From Viscum album (taxonomy: Eukaryota; Streptophyta; Magnoliopsida; Santalales; Viscaceae), in the NCBI GenBank assembly GCA_963277665.1, contig OY728165.1:1151370050-1151434049 (forward strand): 64,000 nucleotides of DNA, read 5' to 3'. Position 1 is the stretch's first letter, and each line of letters starts with the position of its first letter. Below, in pieces: positions 12,290 to 25,890 of the stretch. Made by a program: the position numbers and the translations under genes. The notes beneath the pieces are model-generated. The model was not told where the DNA came from. It was given only the letters and a program-made list of their open reading frames with translations, and did not search any database.

Positions 12290-15200
12290 TATAAGGCCAC
12301 GACCTTAAACCTTACTTAATCTTGAGTTATTACAAGATTTCACATTGAGGATCTTTTCGGGTTTATAGTTTTAGAGAATTAGATCATAAAACATGCATTA
12401 CATTCCACATATAAACAAAGTGGATACATAAAGATAGTATTCTTCATTCCCATCAATGGAAACACATTTAAAATAAAACATTGATTATTTCTTGACACTT
12501 CCTTGACACTATCATCATATCATGTACCTTTCCCTTGACCTGTGAAAAACATTTCAAAAAAAACTTGGGATGAGCCTAAAAAGCTCAGTATGGGTTATAA
12601 AAACATGGAAAGGAAACAAGAGTTCATATATACATAAGAATGAAATCATACATTACCCATAAAACATAGGCACTTTAACATACCTCATAAAATCGTGAAT
12701 AAATCATAGAAATCATAAGACATAAGGGTAACTTCGGGCATTCATAACATTCTTACGTAGGGAGTATCCCTCTTGGTTACGTTTGGAATACCCATCATAG
12801 TGTATTCCCTAAATCTATTCGGAGAAACATTAAAGTTTCACTCCTTCGTGTTACCCAATGCATTGGAGAGCTATATCGGGCTCACCTGCCCTTAGTTTAT
12901 CATGGAACCACCCGTCTTCATAATAATGCCCAAGAACCATAACATAATCGTATCACATAAAACATGCATAAACGAAACATAACATTTCCACATTTCAATC
13001 ACAAGATATCAATACAACACAAAAAACATTGTGAAAACCATTTTCAATACCAATATAAAAGAAAAGTAAAACATGGTATTTATTTTTCTTTTAAAAATAA
13101 GGTACGGCTTGTAGAGGAAGCCGAAACTCAAATAACGGTCACGACGGCGGAGAAGTCGTTGTCGCCGCATACGTACGACAAAAAAATTCCCTTTTGTCGT
13201 TTAGTAAATGCTTCGTATAAAAAATATTCCTTTTGAATAAACGTAAAAGTCAAAGGGGTTTATACACCGTATAAAAGAAAGTTGTGTATAAAATAAAATA
13301 TGCCTCAATGAAAGGAGATTGAGACGAAGTCCCATACCTCGTATCCGACTTGACCCGACTGTTCTTTAATCTCCTGAATAATAAACTTGAGTTAATCTCT
13401 ACTTGCTTTTGAACCTTTTTCAAGTTCATTATTCCATTTATACCATGTTATGAACATCATGTAATCATTTAAGTTAATAATGTTCATTTTGTCGGTATTT
13501 GGTTCTTAAGTCAAAAACAGACTTCTTACACTTACATGTTGTTAATTTGGTCAAAGGTTAGTTATATCTAGAATGATATTAATGATTTGGAAAACATATA
13601 TATCATATATATTCAGCATATATATGTATTTATAATATTACATCACATTTATAGGTAAGAAATGAAATGCACCGTTCATGGAGACGGTAAGCCGTACGTA
13701 CGCATGAACGCTACTTCCATTTCTATTTCGTATTTTATGGAATGAAATCATAATGATATAAGAGTATATTATAATTCCAGTATAATAAAATATATAATAT
13801 CATTAACTTTATCCTTTACACATCCCACATATGGTATTAACGAATCAAATCACTTTCAGGGGGCGGTAGTCCGCACTTCCTAAAATGAAGATATCGTGTT
13901 TACCCATAATGGAAACCATAAAGGAATGCCCAAAATGAAAAAAAACAGAAGCTTTAGGAAAACATAAACATATTATATATCATATATAAAAATAGTGACA
14001 TCATAATGGCCACCTTTGCAGGTGTTAAATGAGTATTGAACAATCATCGTTTCGGGAGGCGGAATTTCGCCATCCACGGAAACTGTATGTTCTTTAACCA
14101 TTTTATGTATTTGTGTGAGAGTGTAGCTCAAATAAATCTTATAACAACATCCTAGTATATTGAAGATACTGGTGTTGTTACAAAAGAAGTAAATAAAAAG
14201 GTTTTAGGGGGTTGGAGAAGCAAAATAAAACAAATGAACATGAGAGAATGAATTACCTTTAAAAGTGTAACTCCTTTTGATTTGAGCCTAAAGGCTTTCT
14301 TTAAAAGGATTCTTCCCAAAGGGAATCCTCTAGGATGAGGAGAGGGATGTGGAGAGAGTAAATGGGCAGGGTTTGGCCGATCCAAAGGCTTTAGTAGTGT
14401 GTGAAATGATGTAGAGGTGGGGGCCTTTTATAAGAGGAGAGGAGGGGCACTTTTGGAAAGTAAAGAAATATTACTTTATTTGAAAATGTGTTTCGGTTTT
14501 AAAAGGACCCACATTGATATAATTCGTGGATAAGGTGATAAGGGATCGAAATCCACTCATCCAATTGGTTTTGGACATGTTTAGTTCATAGATTTTACAT
14601 TATCTTTTCAGTTTATTTAAATCGTCAAATAATGAAGTCATCGCTGCATCATTATTATGTCATAAATAATTTAATTTATTTAATGTCTAAAAATTATTAA
14701 AAAAACACTATTATTTAGGAAATATTTTTATCTTTCCAATTACTATTTATAATAAAAAATCTGATCTTTATAACCCCATGTAAAAATTGTTTTCGTAAAA
14801 CATATTATGTTTGTGTCATTTTTACTTTTACATTAAATAAAAAGTTATTTATGTCATTTCCCAACCAAAATGTCTCCATGGGGTCCCCAAGTTGCCCATG
14901 GATTTTCATGGTCGGCCATGACACAACCAATGAGGGTAGGACATGTTTCAATCTCATTTTATTTTATTAAAGCATTATTTTTACCTTAAACTACACTAAT
15001 TACCACTAATCGCGATTAAGAACTTAATAAGTTACTATTCACCAAAAAATTATTATAATCTCATTGAACCAAATTTTACTTCTTAATGACAACCATGTAT
15101 GTCGGATTTTTGAAATTCAAAATACAATGATAGCAAAATTTCATTTAAACGGAAAATCAGTCTTTATAAGTACCACTTAGTGGTTTCACTATTCATCAAA

Positions 15201-15852
15201 AATTGAAGTTTTTCAGAAAATTACCAAAAATTCACCCTAAGCTATATTTGATATTACGAATTCAAAAATGAAGTCTATTTTAAAAAATTCAAAACATATA
15301 AGTCACATTAATTAATTTAATAATTAATTCCCGCTGTCAGAGCAAATAGCATGTTTTTATGAAACAATAAGTATCAAAATATTGACACTAGTTTAAGTAC
15401 AATTTCAAAGTGAAATTGATCCCAATTACCACCATTGGATTAAATGGTAAAATTATACTCATATTACACATTAAGACCAATTCAAAAGATATTCTAATAA
15501 TATAAATAAATTAGATTAAAAAGCAGTTTTGATGTAAAATGCAGTATTTTTCACTATTCATTAAAAAAAGAACATTGTCAGAAAAATACCAAAAATTCAC
15601 ACAAAGTAAATTTTGATGTCCCAATAATAAATAATAAGTTTATTTTGACAAACATAGTTTATAAAACTGTCAAAAGATAGATTTAAAAAGGGTTTTCCAT
15701 CATAAGGCAGTAAAACAATCTTTTAAGAATATTAGTGTATTCAATGCTTAAGATTGGATTTATTTTCATTTTAAGCCTCTAAAACACTATCTTAATCATT
15801 AATAGACATAGTTAAAAATATATATTATTCATTACTTACTTGGTATGTTACA
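12290..15852 (-). repeat. 5' LTR of the minus-strand chromovirus
   Basis: Direct repeat of 5379-8943, next to the primer-binding site, hence the 5' LTR. It would carry the element's promoter, but I could not pin a TATA box with confidence because the whole LTR is AT-rich. The inverted repeat at 13673-13680 and 13703-13710 matches that of the other LTR. Open frames at 12964-13236 and 14152-14385 are the LTR-shared counterparts of those in the 3' LTR. Confidence 0.93.
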
Positions 15853-18800
15853 GAGAATTTCCCTGAATATTGTTAATAAAAAAATAAATAGATTTTTATA
15901 TATAATGCCAGGGCCTATAAAAAATAATACGATCTTTTTAAAACGATGAAAATATATGTATTTAAAAGGATTTAAATTTTATGTTGAAAATACAAGGTCA
16001 TTATTTAAATTAATGTCATTTGAGATTTTCTCAATCAGTAGACAATTATAATGATTATTTATAGTAATTTTTCAAATAAATTACCCAATACAAAATATGT
16101 ATAATCTATGTGGTTCCTGTGAGCTCTAACAATAATATTATTGGTCCCAAGATAAAATGAGATTCAGAATAAAATTTTATTGTTTTATTTCAAGGGAAGT
16201 GCCTTAAGAGTCCAAAAGAAACATGGTACATGGAAAGTGGATGCCCCAAACAAATATATTAATATACACATATATATCTATAAAAATACAATTTAATTGA
16301 AGTTGTTTTATATTAATATAAAAATAAAATTGAAGGGATATAGGATTTAGAAATGTAGGATTTTTATAAATCATATATATTTGAAAGGTATTATATATAT
16401 AATACATAGAACAAAATTATATTAGTTTGAAATAATATTTTGATGATGGAGTGACTATAATGTTTCAAGATAATAAATAAATCATTTATAAGAATTCATT
16501 TTTTATTATATAATACATGGAAAACTAACATTTATACAATAAGTCATTATAGGACAAATTTTCCAAATAACTTGTGTCTTATTAAAATATAAATCATTTA
16601 TATCCTAACGAATAAGAGGCTTGGACATGTGAATTTCTTGTTATTGAACAAGACCATAAATTTTGGATATGTTATAGATTTATCTGGTTTTATGTTGTGT
16701 AAATATGTTGTTTTTGAGTCACATATTAAATGAAAAACATACTTAATTCATCAAATCTAAAAATTAATTTAAAATTTTAATTATTCATGAAAATATTAAT
16801 TAAGATTTATTTTATTATATATAAAATGAATAATTAATTTTAATTAATATTTTGGTATCTTGATAATTTTAGTAGGTTTACATTGAATTATACTATGGCT
16901 CAAAAATGTGAACCATTAAATAAATTTATTATTTTATATCATACATCAATTTCTTAGAGAATATATAATTTTATTTCATAAATATAAAATAGTAGTAATA
17001 TTTGAAAATCATGAATTTAAAAAACAGGGTGATGAAAATGGTTGTTTGAATTATTTTTATCTACCAAGAATAATAGAATAAAATTGTTTCATGGTCTTAA
17101 AGAATATATTTTTTTTCTGAAATGTGATCTACAATGTAAAATATATTTAAGTAGAAAAAATAATATAGAAGACTATCTAAATAATGAATTTTTAAATCCT
17201 TAACATAGTAATTATTAGATTATTATTTCAGATTCAATGTTATGAGTTATGTAAAGGAACAAATCCTAGAGTTTTATATGTTAATTTTTTCTAATTTAAA
17301 AATTATATAAAATAATAATGAAAATTTTTATATGTTTGCTGGTAAAGTGAAAACAAAACATTTCTTCTTCTTTATAATACCACTTAAACATATACATTGT
17401 ATAATCACAAAACAATTTATGTGGATGAATCATTTCATATTATCACTGTTCAAATAATATGAAATAGAATTATAATTGTGTGATAACTGAAAAATAATAA
17501 TAAGAGTTTAGTATTAATAATGATGAAAATAAGGGTTATAATTTTCCCTCTATGGGGGGATATTTCATGTAATTTTGAAACCTGATATTTTAATCATTAA
17601 AATTAAACGCTGAATAAGAAATGTAATTAGAAATTTTGATGTTGGAATTTTGATTAGAAAAATTATTTTTTATTATTATTTAAATTTTCATTTTTTACAA
17701 TTATTTTTCCAAAATATGTATTTAATTATTTAGATAATTATTATTATTTTATTTGAATATATGAATAAAATAATAAATTTTAATGAAATAATTTTATATA
17801 TTGGTTGAACTAGAAGGATATTATCATTTAAAAGTAACTGAATTTAATTTCAAAATTAGAAATAATGAATCTCTTCATATTGTTTTAGATAATGCTATAC
17901 GTGTTGATTTTTGATCATACCAGCACAAGGTTAAATATTTTGATGAATTTATTTGTCTTATTTTTTAGATTTATTCTATTATGATTATATTGTATATTTA
18001 TTCATTTCAATATTTTTACTTTTATATAATAGATGTAAAATTTATATTTTTTAATCATTTGATTTATAAAAACATTTTAATTAATCCCCAATGTGTTTTT
18101 GAAAATAAACAATAACTTAATCATGTTTTCAAATTATTTAAATCATTATTAGTATTAATTATGTTACAATATAGTCAATTAAGAATATTTTTATGATATT
18201 TTAGTTTTGAAAATATATTTTAAATATATATTTTTATATTTTCAATGAATTTTATTAATTTATGAGTTTTAAATTTAATATTATTTTAATAAGTTAGGCA
18301 TTATTATTTTAATGGAATAAAATTTATCAAATAAAAGATGTTATTTTTAATAATAAATCTCATATGCTATGGAACTGGTGAAAACAATATTTATTTAATA
18401 AATACAAGGACCCTTATGAATAAAGTCTATACATTACATTATATTTATTTTTAAAAATTCTCTATTCATTGAAAAACATAATTAAATAATAATATTTTTA
18501 CATTATATGATATATTATATAAATAATATTACATTTTCATTAAATAAGCGAGCTAGATTTTAGTCTAATTATAAATAATGTAATTTATAGGCTATCATTG
18601 GAATAATTAAATATATATAATTATTTTAAAAATATTGGATATTTTAGTCTTGTTTTAAATATTAATATTAATATTCCTATTTTGATTCCAATTTGGGAGG
18701 TTGTAGAAAAAATAAAATTAGTTATTGAGGTTTTGTTCATTTACTTTGTATTTGTTTAATTTTATAGGGATCTAAGAAGTAATAATTAGTTTTTTTTTTC

Positions 18801-21299
18801 ATTTTTATGTCTTACTATATAGTTGCTACTATATTTTGAGCTTAATGACATAGGATTAAGTAAAAATTATCTGTTTTTGATGTTCAATTTTATAAAATTT
18901 ATATTTGTTTCATTAATACTTTTATTATTTCAATTTAAAATAATCCCTTATAATATTCAATAATATTGAATATTGATGTTTCATATAATTTTATTATAGA
19001 TCTTGTAAATATAGGTTATATTGGCCTTTTATCAACATATTCTGTAGTGAATGATACTTTATAAATCATTCAGTTGTAAATATGTTTTATAAAAAACAAT
19101 AATTTTGTATAAGGGGGATTTAGTTTAACCTGCATAATTTAAAAATTATTTCTTATAGATAAACTATTGCAATTAAAATTGATAATTTTTTAAAAATAGA
19201 ATTGATTTTATTATATTTAATTATTTCCCTACTAATGAAATGGTTATATATTGATGATAATATCACTATTACATATGTTCATGTGGACTTTTTTATGTAC
19301 ATTATTTTTATAATTCCTCATTATTAAATTTATTTTAACCCATTATAATATATTTTCTTACCAATAGTTTATTTTTTTTATTATTTTGAAGGATGTATAT
19401 CTAAATTTTATACCTTTAATCAAATATTTTTTTCCCTTTTTACATCAATAGATTATTTTTTAAATAAATAATATCTAAAAATCATGAATATTTAATTTTG
19501 TTATAATAGTTTTTTAATATTATATAATGTTGTTTAAAATTTATTATGATTATCTACACATGATAGATATCATCCATTTATTGGACTATATTTAAGTATA
19601 AAATTGAATATTAATATAGTAGAGGACTGTTTTTGAATAATTATTTTAACCATTTTGATAAATTGTTAAAATAGGGCGTGTGTTTGTAAAATAATTACAG
19701 TTTTTGGTAATTCTTAAATAAATGGGCACATTCATATTTATTATTTATTGGTCAGAATATTTGTATTGACGATGTTTATTTTATTGTTTTTATAGGTTTT
19801 GAATATTCAAATACATCACCTTTACAAATGAATAAATATAATTCCTAATTGATTTGTAACATGAAAATATTATTATTTATTATTATTTTAGTGTTATTAT
19901 TTTTTAATATACTACATATTTATTTTATTTTCTATATATATATATATATTTTAATTTTGTATAAAAAAACAATATATTTTTAATATTTTGACATAACCAT
20001 TTTTAAAATTTAATTAAATTTATTTTCCAATTCCTAGGAATTTATTTTATTACTCTAATATTTATTGAATATGGTAACATATTTTTAATATTGTAAAATT
20101 TCTAATGTTTTAAAATAAAACATCTGTTCTATACGATCATTTTACCAAAAATAATTTCTTTCTTGTTCTAGTGTTTATTTTTAATGTTTTTACATAAAAT
20201 TATCTATTTTAAATGATATAGACACTGATAATAAACATTTATATACAAGTAAACATTACATAATAGTAAAAAATATATAACATGTTCCATATTATGATAA
20301 CACACCATAAAATATATTATAATTATGAGATTTTTTTCTATAGGAAACTGGTTCCTATATAATTTTTGTATCTTATGTGCATTTGTATCTTATGATGATA
20401 TATTCTAAAGTGTTCTCATATTGGATAAAATTATTTAATGAAGATGATATTTATTTTATATTTATATATTTTAATACATATTTCTTTTTCTTATTCTAAT
20501 ATAGGTCAATATATAATTATATATATATTTTAAATATTATATATAATTATTGAAATTAGGAAATATCCCTATGAATATGACTCTATAAGTCATCAACGAA
20601 CTAATATAGATTTATCAAATAACTTTGGATTGACTAATAAATATTGGATGATCATACGATATATATTTATTATGAATTTTTTGAATGTTATAATTCTATT
20701 ATGACTTTTATTCTACTTCTACAATCATAGAAGTGATATAATATGTCAATTACATTGTGCGAAGTAATCATGTTGTTAAAATTTATTTTATTGTTCTTTT
20801 TTCTTATATTTTTATAATTTTTTTGTCTTATATTTACTAGATATTATTTATCTAGTGGTTTATTTTATAACATCTAATATTAATTTTTTTTGTATTACTC
20901 AACTACAAAATTTTTGCCTTTTTTATTTATGACTCTCATCCAATGATAGGTTTGTTATTTGTTTTAACTTAGTCAAATTAAATAAATTAATATTATACTT
21001 CATTGTACCCCTATGTGAGCAATGTAAGGATTCATTAATTTCCACCCCATTTCATTTCTCCATTTTTAGAATGTTCTTGGACTAGGTCTTTAAGGTTTTA
21101 GAGATGGTCATGTAATAGTTGTATAGAAGAAAGTGTCTTATGGAAAAATTTAATATTTTTTGTAAGTTTTTAATGGGTTTTTATGATGATAGTACAAGGA
21201 TTGTGTGTAGTGAGAGTAAAAGTGTGATTTTTTATGCTATAAAATAGGGTTTTACTTATTAGAATTATTCAAGAAAATTTTACCTATAAATTTTTAAAA
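15853..21299. other. AT-rich intergenic DNA, no gene seen
   Basis: Extremely AT-rich, dense in stops and A/T homopolymer runs. A minus-strand frame at 16204-16407 is low-complexity and I do not call it a gene. I recognised no domain. Part of the right side may belong to the left end of the old plus-strand chromovirus, whose LTR start I cannot place. Confidence 0.6.
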
Positions 21300-23200
21300 C
21301 CGAAAAATACTTTGGGATTACAAAATGAAATGGATTGAAATTTTTTGTTTTTTAGAACAAGTTTGTTTAATTTTATGAATGTAAAGTTTATGCCATATAT
21401 TTTTAGAGTTTTATGATATTTTTAACAAGTTTTTGGCAACTCATAATTCATTCGGACACCCTTCCTCTCTTTTTTGGGGACTCGCCCCATGTGATTTTGG
21501 GTTGAAACAAGGACCATCCTCACTCAAACTGATCTTTAGGATCTGCTGGTTTCTCATTTGTGAATTTTGGTGAGTTAATTTCCCTTTATACTTCTATTGA
21601 CTTCATTTATTCTTTTTGAGATCGACTATGTTGGTAGTGTTGGGTGTTATGAATGTTTTTTATAACCTTTAATGTGCTGTAGATTGAAAAATATTTTTAT
21701 TTTTAATCTATGCTGTATTGGTGGGTTCTTAATTTCCCATTACGTGAAACAAGATCAGAAAGATTCTATGAGGTGTGCGATCCTTGGACACTCAATTTAA
21801 ACATGCTTTGTGTTAGGATTTCATGTTTCTTCTCACATTTTGTTGAACGGTAAGGGTTTGTTTAATAAATTTATTAATCAAAACATCTATATTTCATTAA
21901 TATGGGGGACATATAACATCCTTTACTACATTTATATATGTTTTTGAGGGTTTTTACATTGTTATTTACAATTATAAAAATAATGTCTTTTGGGCTCCTT
22001 CTTATTTATATTAAATATATATGTTGAGACCCTTATTATTTTGAAGATTTATATCACACTAAATGAAAGGATAGAGGTTGAACATATGTATAGTAAATTT
22101 GTTTCCAATGTAATATGACTTGTTTGATATTACCCATTCTAAATAAATAATTACTATGATAAAATACTTTATAAGAATTGTAAAATTATTGATGTGTTTC
22201 TATTGAGTTGTTCTACTTTTTTTATTGTGTTATTCTGTTATGGTATAAGAAACAAGATAGGATGTGTACTATCTATTGATATGATGTGTTTTGGTTAGTG
22301 TTTATGGATGTGATGTGGGATGTTGTTTGTCGTGTCTCTCAATCGTTGTGGTGCGTAGTGGCGATGATGTTTGGTGGTGTTGTTCAATGTTGTAGAATTT
22401 GTGTGAGTTCATGGTATGCAATATAGCATTTAGTGGATGTAAAGTATGTTTTTGGTGCCCAAATATTAGAATGCATAGTGGTTGTGATGTGTGGAGAGAT
22501 TGTTCTTTATAATGGCATGGTTTGAAGTGGTTGTGGAATTTATAGAACGATAGTTAGGCTGGTATAGTAGGATGACAACAATCGATGTGTGATAATCCAG
22601 GTGTGGTGTGAAAGTATTGTGTTAGTTTCTCACTTATCAATTGAATAAATTTTGATTCAAAATTAAATGAATTATGTAATGGGATGGTAAATGATTTTTT
22701 TAAGGAAGTTGATATGTGGTGAATCTATTAAAGAGTAATATTGGTCGATTGTGTAATTCAATGTTGCAGTGTGTGACATTTGTAAGGGATGTGTGGTGTA
22801 CTTCATAGTGTAGTGGTAGTAGTTGTGATGAATGATATTTATTATGGTGGTTTTGATGTTATGTGCACCAGTAAAGTTATTGTGAAGCCATAGGTGGGGT
22901 ATATGTGATATCTATATGTCATGTTGCTTTATGATATTTCTATATGCACCCCACCGAAGATAGATAACCATAAAAATTCTCCAAGGTTTTTTCCGTGTAT
23001 TTGTCCAAAATACAAGATTTTAGTGATTATAATAGACAAATACCCCATATTACCCAATATTCCTTAAGTAGTGATGTCCTAGTTATTAGTGGGTGATATG
23101 TGTATTCAATACCTAGGTGTTTTGGGGAATGATATGGTAGTTTTTGATATTATGATTCATAATGTTATGGTACCTATTTTTATCACTAAATAAAACACAT
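21300..23200 (+). repeat. Recognisable part of the diverged 5' LTR (ancient chromovirus)
   Basis: T/G-rich sequence matching about 29600-31560 in collinear blocks. Examples are CTATGTTGGTAGTGTTGGG at 21626 against CTATGGTGGTGGTG at 29946, and the CACCCCACC-type block near 22946 against ACCCCACTCG near 31300. Short indels separate the blocks. Ends uncertain by several hundred bases. Confidence 0.7.
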
Positions 23201-25890
23201 TTTTATGGGGTTGGTAGTGATTTTTCCTGACCAAAATTAGATATGGACTAGGTGCCTTTGGACAAGTCTTGGAGGGAATCAATATGTTCAGTATAGATGG
23301 GTGAATAGTATGTTCAACGATATGGTGTTAGATAAGAAAATGATTGGGGAAGTTGAAGTGGGGTTCCTTACATTTTTCTGATCTTGATGACCATTAAAAT
23401 TATTGGAAGATGTTTTCTTGAGAAATCCATGTTGAGGTTGTGATATGTTAGTTAACCTGGTAAGGTGTTTTTAACATCTTTTATTTGTTCACTATGGAAT
23501 TATCATGTTGTTTTCATATATAAACAAAAGAATTTTTATATTCCCACAAGAAGTATACATTTCATTCAATACAGATGTATATAATATAGTTTTGGCACAC
23601 TAGTAGGACATTGAAGAATAATATAGTTATTTCAAGCTTTAGTTTGAATATACTATTTATTCCCTTTCATAATAAATTTCATTCATAACATTAATTCAGG
23701 GACTTATTATTATTTATTTTTTCATTTATCTAAACATTGGGATGGCTTCGTTATATTTTATATATCCAATTAATGTTTATTATAATTTTTTATTAACCAC
23801 ACAAACATGTAAAAGTATTGATAGTATTGTATCTCATTTATGTGATATTATAAACTCAGTACTAGTCATTAACAGTAGGTATTCTAGTGATTTGACTTGG
23901 GGGGGGGAGGTCATTATCTCTCAATTTTCATTATTTTATTTTCGGAGGGAGGGGGTTGGGACAGAGTGTTATGTATTTTTTGGATGAGTTACATGATAGA
24001 TTTTGAAGTTAGGTATAAGGGGTGATTCATGTGTTGGTAGGGAACCACGGAATATTGAAAATGGTGTGTGGTATAGGCATGAGATACTTTCTAGAAAATG
24101 GGACTTTATGTCTTATTGTGATTTAGGTCATGGTCTTTGCGATTTTCTGACATCCATGATTGGTGGTCCTGTTTACAATGTACAATACTAGGGGAGGTAC
24201 CTAAATCATAATTGATTATGTTCATGTATATTTGGATGATATTATGAAATAATAGAATAATTAATTAAACAAACCTATGATGAAATTTCTTTTCTAATGG
24301 TCCTAGATTTTTTTCCATTCATATAATAAATTGATCACATTCATCATCCATGATTTCTTTAGGAAGGTGATGTTAAGAAGAATAATATGACAGATCATCA
24401 TAGGATAAACCGAACATATGATAATCAGGATGGGAAGTGGTGTCTTTGTGCATTTTAGTTGGAGATTTTCTGAATGTATGTTAGTAGTGTATTATATTTA
24501 TAGATAGATCTCTATCTAGAGGAAATAAAGAATGATTCCAGTATGATTTTAGACAAGGATGTGTTCTGGGTGTTGTTCGAAAATTATTCTAATTTGAGTA
24601 TTTCCATATAAGTGGTAGAAGATGATTTTTGTTGACTATAATGAGGTATATTTTGAGTAAATTGAATATTTAAAGAAGTTACATTAGGAGTTCCCACAAT
24701 TATCTACCACAAATAGGAATGTGTTTTCTCTTATAAATATAGGATCTTGAGGGTACAAGAGTGTTGGATCAGGGTTATTGAACTGATGAGCTTTCTTGAA
24801 AAAAAATGTATATAAAGTGTCTATTATCCGATTCATAGAGTATGATTTGTTCCAAGTGATCATATATGTGGTAAATCTATTTATGATCCATATGAAATTC
24901 ATGGTGAAAAAAAAGTATTGGGTTATTAAGAAGATTCAATCCATGGGAGTTGATCCTTGAGTGGGTTGCTAGTAGGGTGTCTTGAAGAGTAGGGATTTAT
25001 ACTGTGGGTCATGGGTATTCATGTACGCAAGATTACCTCTAATAGGGAATAATCCATGAATGATTTGTTCTCTTGATTATATGGAATTTTTACTTTTATC
25101 ACTATTATAGAGATTCATGTTTTTTATCAATATATATGGAGGGAATAAAAACTATTATGATAGGACGAAAACTTATTCAGGGGGCCAGTAAGAGGTGGAT
25201 GTCATAGCCCAATTTCATTTGTTGGAGTACTTTCCTCTAAAGTAATTTCAATGGTAGGGACCATTGGTTCATGTTCATTAGAAAATCAAATATGGTCATG
25301 ATATAGGTAAGCCTCATTATGACCCCTTCTATAAAGAACTAGTCAATAGGTTGGTTATATAGGAAGATTTTAGGGATTCTAAAAATCTTGGGATAGCTAG
25401 ATCCATGCATTAGAGACAATATTTATAATAGTCCTATGTCTTGTTTGAGTTTCTATTATAATATCATCAAACCAAGTTTATTCTCTACTTGATTTAGTAT
25501 ATTTTTACTCCGTATTTTCTCCTTCTATTATTCTTGAATTTTGACTAGATATGGCGGGGATTCTAGTAACCACAGTGTTATACACATATGTGGAGGATAG
25601 GATTCTTTTTTATGTATGTCGTGGAATTATACTAATTATGTGCTAACACCAGTTAGCATAAAATTTCCAATTTTTTTATATTAATCAATAATAAGTTATA
25701 CATTTCATTTATTTTTTTTGTATTCTATGCATCCATTCAGTGACTATTTTTGAATGCGTGCATTATTTTTTATGTTGAGTGATAGTAATTGTAATTTTTT
25801 ACCTTGTGAGGACATTAAATGGATGTAATTTATGTTGTGCCTAAACTATCACATTTGTTAGAACTATCAACTGATTATCATGTATAGGGT
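23201..25890 (+). other. Leader, gag and protease region of the ancient chromovirus, unreadable
   Basis: By position between the 5' LTR fossil and RT, this should have held the primer-binding site, gag and protease. I cannot recover a convincing gag domain or primer site. Two short open frames (23742-23987 and 24003-24191) share a region containing YCDLGHGLCDF, faintly like a zinc knuckle but with wrong spacing. Treat as decayed element sequence with no supported gene. Confidence 0.5.

Larger units (their letters stand above)
5379..15852 (-). mobile_element. Ty3/Gypsy chromovirus (Tekay/Del-like), minus strand, internally deleted
   Basis: A complete LTR retrotransposon outline: two direct repeats of about 3.56 kb (5379-8943 and 12290-15852), a polypurine tract next to the first, and a tRNA-Met-type primer-binding site next to the second. 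The order on the minus strand is gag, RT, RNase H, integrase, chromodomain, which defines Ty3/Gypsy chromoviruses; the long LTRs suggest the Tekay/Del group (inference). The internal region is only about 3.35 kb because protease and most of reverse transcriptase are missing. Flanks are AAGAA before the left end and GAGAA after the right end, which may be a 5-bp target duplication with one change. By eye the first 250 bases of the two LTRs differ at roughly 4-5%, so the insertion is neither very recent nor ancient. Confidence 0.93.

Noticed and set aside
24003..24191. YCDLGHGLCDF as a zinc knuckle of the old element's Gag
   Set aside because: Only one cysteine-histidine spacing is near right and the first cysteine is missing; too weak to call.
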